Below are positions 45,417 to 46,161 of a stretch of 46,161 nucleotides of DNA, piece after piece. Made by a program: the position numbers and the translations under genes. How positions within the stretch are numbered: the first letter of the stretch is position 1; each line of letters opens with the position of its first letter. The stretch spans positions 1 through 46,161 of the forward strand of contig JAFIES010000130.1 in assembly GCA_020832415.1 (NCBI GenBank), written 5' to 3'. Under the pieces are notes generated by a model. It was given only the letters and a program-made list of their open reading frames with translations. It was not told the origin of the DNA and made no database searches. The stretch comes from Balneolaceae bacterium. Its GTDB lineage: Bacteria > Bacteroidota > Rhodothermia > Balneolales > Balneolaceae.

Positions 45417-46028
45417 TTAACTATTCTTTTTAGATTCTAAAAATTCTGTAAAAGCTTTAATGGAAAGTCCACGGTGGCTGATATTGTTTTTCTCTTCCGG
45501 GCTTAGCTCAGCAAATGTTTTTTCGTATCCGGCCGGGCGGAAAACAGGATCGTACCCAAATCCTTTCTCACCTTTTTGGCGGTCTGTGATCTCACCACTG
45601 CAAACCCCTTCAAACAGATGCTCATTTACTCCATCAACAAATGCAATAACGGTTCGGAACCTTGCCGTTTTGTCGGGTTTATCTTCAAGTTCATTCAACA
45701 GTTTCATAACATTATCTGAATAGCTCGCCTTTTCGCCGGCGTAGCGTGCGGAGTAGACTCCCGGAGCTCCATCCAGCGCATCCACTTCGAGGCCGGTGTC
45801 ATCAGCCAGAGCAGGCAATCCGGAAAATTGATTCCAGTAACGGGCTTTTTTCAGCGCATTACCTTCCAGAGTAGGCAGATCTTCCACCACCTCTTCCCCA
45901 TCAGGAAAATCGAGCGTTGACTTGAGGGTGATAGACAGAGGCCGCAGCATCTGCTGAAGCTCCTCAATTTTGTGAGGATTTGCTGATGCCACGAGAATCA
46001 GATCAGGAACGGCAGAAAGAGTATTCAT
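45417..46028 (-). CDS. rdgB: Non-canonical purine NTP pyrophosphatase (RdgB/HAM1)
   Basis: 203 residues. 'VASANPHKIEELQQML' (Ham1 substrate loop), 'PTLEGNALKKARYW', 'ALADDTGLEVDALDGAPGVY', 'SARYAGE' and 'GFGYDPVF', with the C-terminal 'SHRGLSIKAF'. It hydrolyses XTP, ITP and dITP to the monophosphate to keep damaged purines out of nucleic acids. Its start overlaps the preceding gene's stop by one base (TAATG), so it is coupled. Confidence 0.95.
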   Translation of the reverse strand: MNTLSAVPDLILVASANPHKIEELQQMLRPLSITLKSTLDFPDGEEVVEDLPTLEGNALKKARYWNQFSGLPALADDTGLEVDALDGAPGVYSARYAGEKASYSDNVMKLLNELEDKPDKTARFRTVIAFVDGVNEHLFEGVCSGEITDRQKGEKGFGYDPVFRPAGYEKTFAELSPEEKNNISHRGLSIKAFTEFLESKKNS

Positions 46029-46161
46029 TATCCAACTTCCGGTATTTCGCTAAGCTCACGGAACTCCCGGTATCGGTCGTAAATCTCTTTCTCGGTGAGA
46101 TCTTTTAACCGCTCAGGACCAAATTTCTCCACACAAAAACTTGCCATTACCGAGCCCATAA
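46028..46161 (-). CDS. C-terminal end of a PfkB-family carbohydrate/nucleoside kinase (cut by window edge)
   Basis: Only the last ~44 codons are seen: 'GSVMASFCVEKFGPERLKDL' and then 'REFRELSEIPEVG' before the stop at 46028. The 'GxVMASFxVExFG' stretch matches the final helix of PfkB/adenosine-kinase-like proteins of Bacteroidota. The active site lies outside the window, so the substrate is unknown. It overlaps the rdgB start by one base. Confidence 0.6.
   Translation of the reverse strand, partial: MGSVMASFCVEKFGPERLKDLTEKEIYDRYREFRELSEIPEVG

Overview
The window reads as chromosomal DNA from the Bacteroidota/Balneolota/Rhodothermota side of the tree, most likely a Balneolaceae-like marine or halophilic bacterium. 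The evidence is: surface proteins ending in the '[11 protein letters not shown]' type of type IX secretion (T9SS) sorting domain; an SdhC-A-B succinate dehydrogenase of the Bacteroidota type with a single b558 cytochrome subunit; a DUF4296 lipoprotein; Bacteroidota-like variants of CoaBC and RpoZ; moderate to low GC by eye; and a general lack of Shine-Dalgarno sites (the universal stress gene is an exception). The genus assignment is inference. I see no tRNA, rRNA, CRISPR array, prophage or complete insertion sequence.

Left part (1-19,000): an accessory, surface-oriented region, almost all on the minus strand. It starts with a truncated Ig-repeat (Big_1-like) surface protein with near-identical tandem repeats. 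A 1218-residue T9SS cargo built from four copies of one beta-sandwich module follows. Next are a PA0069-type radical SAM protein and a run of seven exported proteins or lipoproteins (8478-12919), three of which are paralogues of one another. A tandem universal stress protein sits on the plus strand, and a 1473-residue BspA-like (DUF285) T9SS cargo follows on the minus strand. The two T9SS cargos have unrelated repeats but share a ~400-residue C-terminal module. Between the stress protein and the BspA-like gene lies a very small minus-strand gene whose start looks like a RiPP leader peptide. Its reading frame seems to be broken.

Middle (19,061-25,710): a TIGR02999/ECF_sigma-type sigma factor, a membrane Ser/Thr kinase with a long extracytoplasmic TPR array, and a subtilase lipoprotein, all on the plus strand. 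The sigma gene is divergent from the BspA-like gene, so this may be a signalling module that controls surface proteins.

Right part (25,998-46,161): mostly core metabolism. It contains two short-chain dehydrogenases, an exported N-acetylmuramoyl-alanine amidase that overlaps uridine kinase, type III pantothenate kinase, a DUF4296-SPOR lipoprotein, RecQ, an outer-membrane barrel protein, sdhCAB with a clear terminator, YigZ, the PduO-type cobalamin adenosyltransferase, a GlmM-like hexose-phosphate mutase, and the conserved yicC-gmk-rpoZ-coaBC operon. CoaX and CoaBC give two steps of coenzyme A synthesis in one window. Near the right edge a sodium:solute symporter and a GxxExxY (PD-(D/E)XK) gene each carry a single-base homopolymer frameshift. 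The GxxExxY gene is preceded by a perfect 19-bp inverted repeat. The window ends with rdgB and the tail of a PfkB-type kinase.

Most worth a second look: the disrupted RiPP-like precursor (14229-14380), the GxxExxY/hairpin unit (44892-45420), the lipoprotein cluster, and the sigma/kinase/subtilase group.
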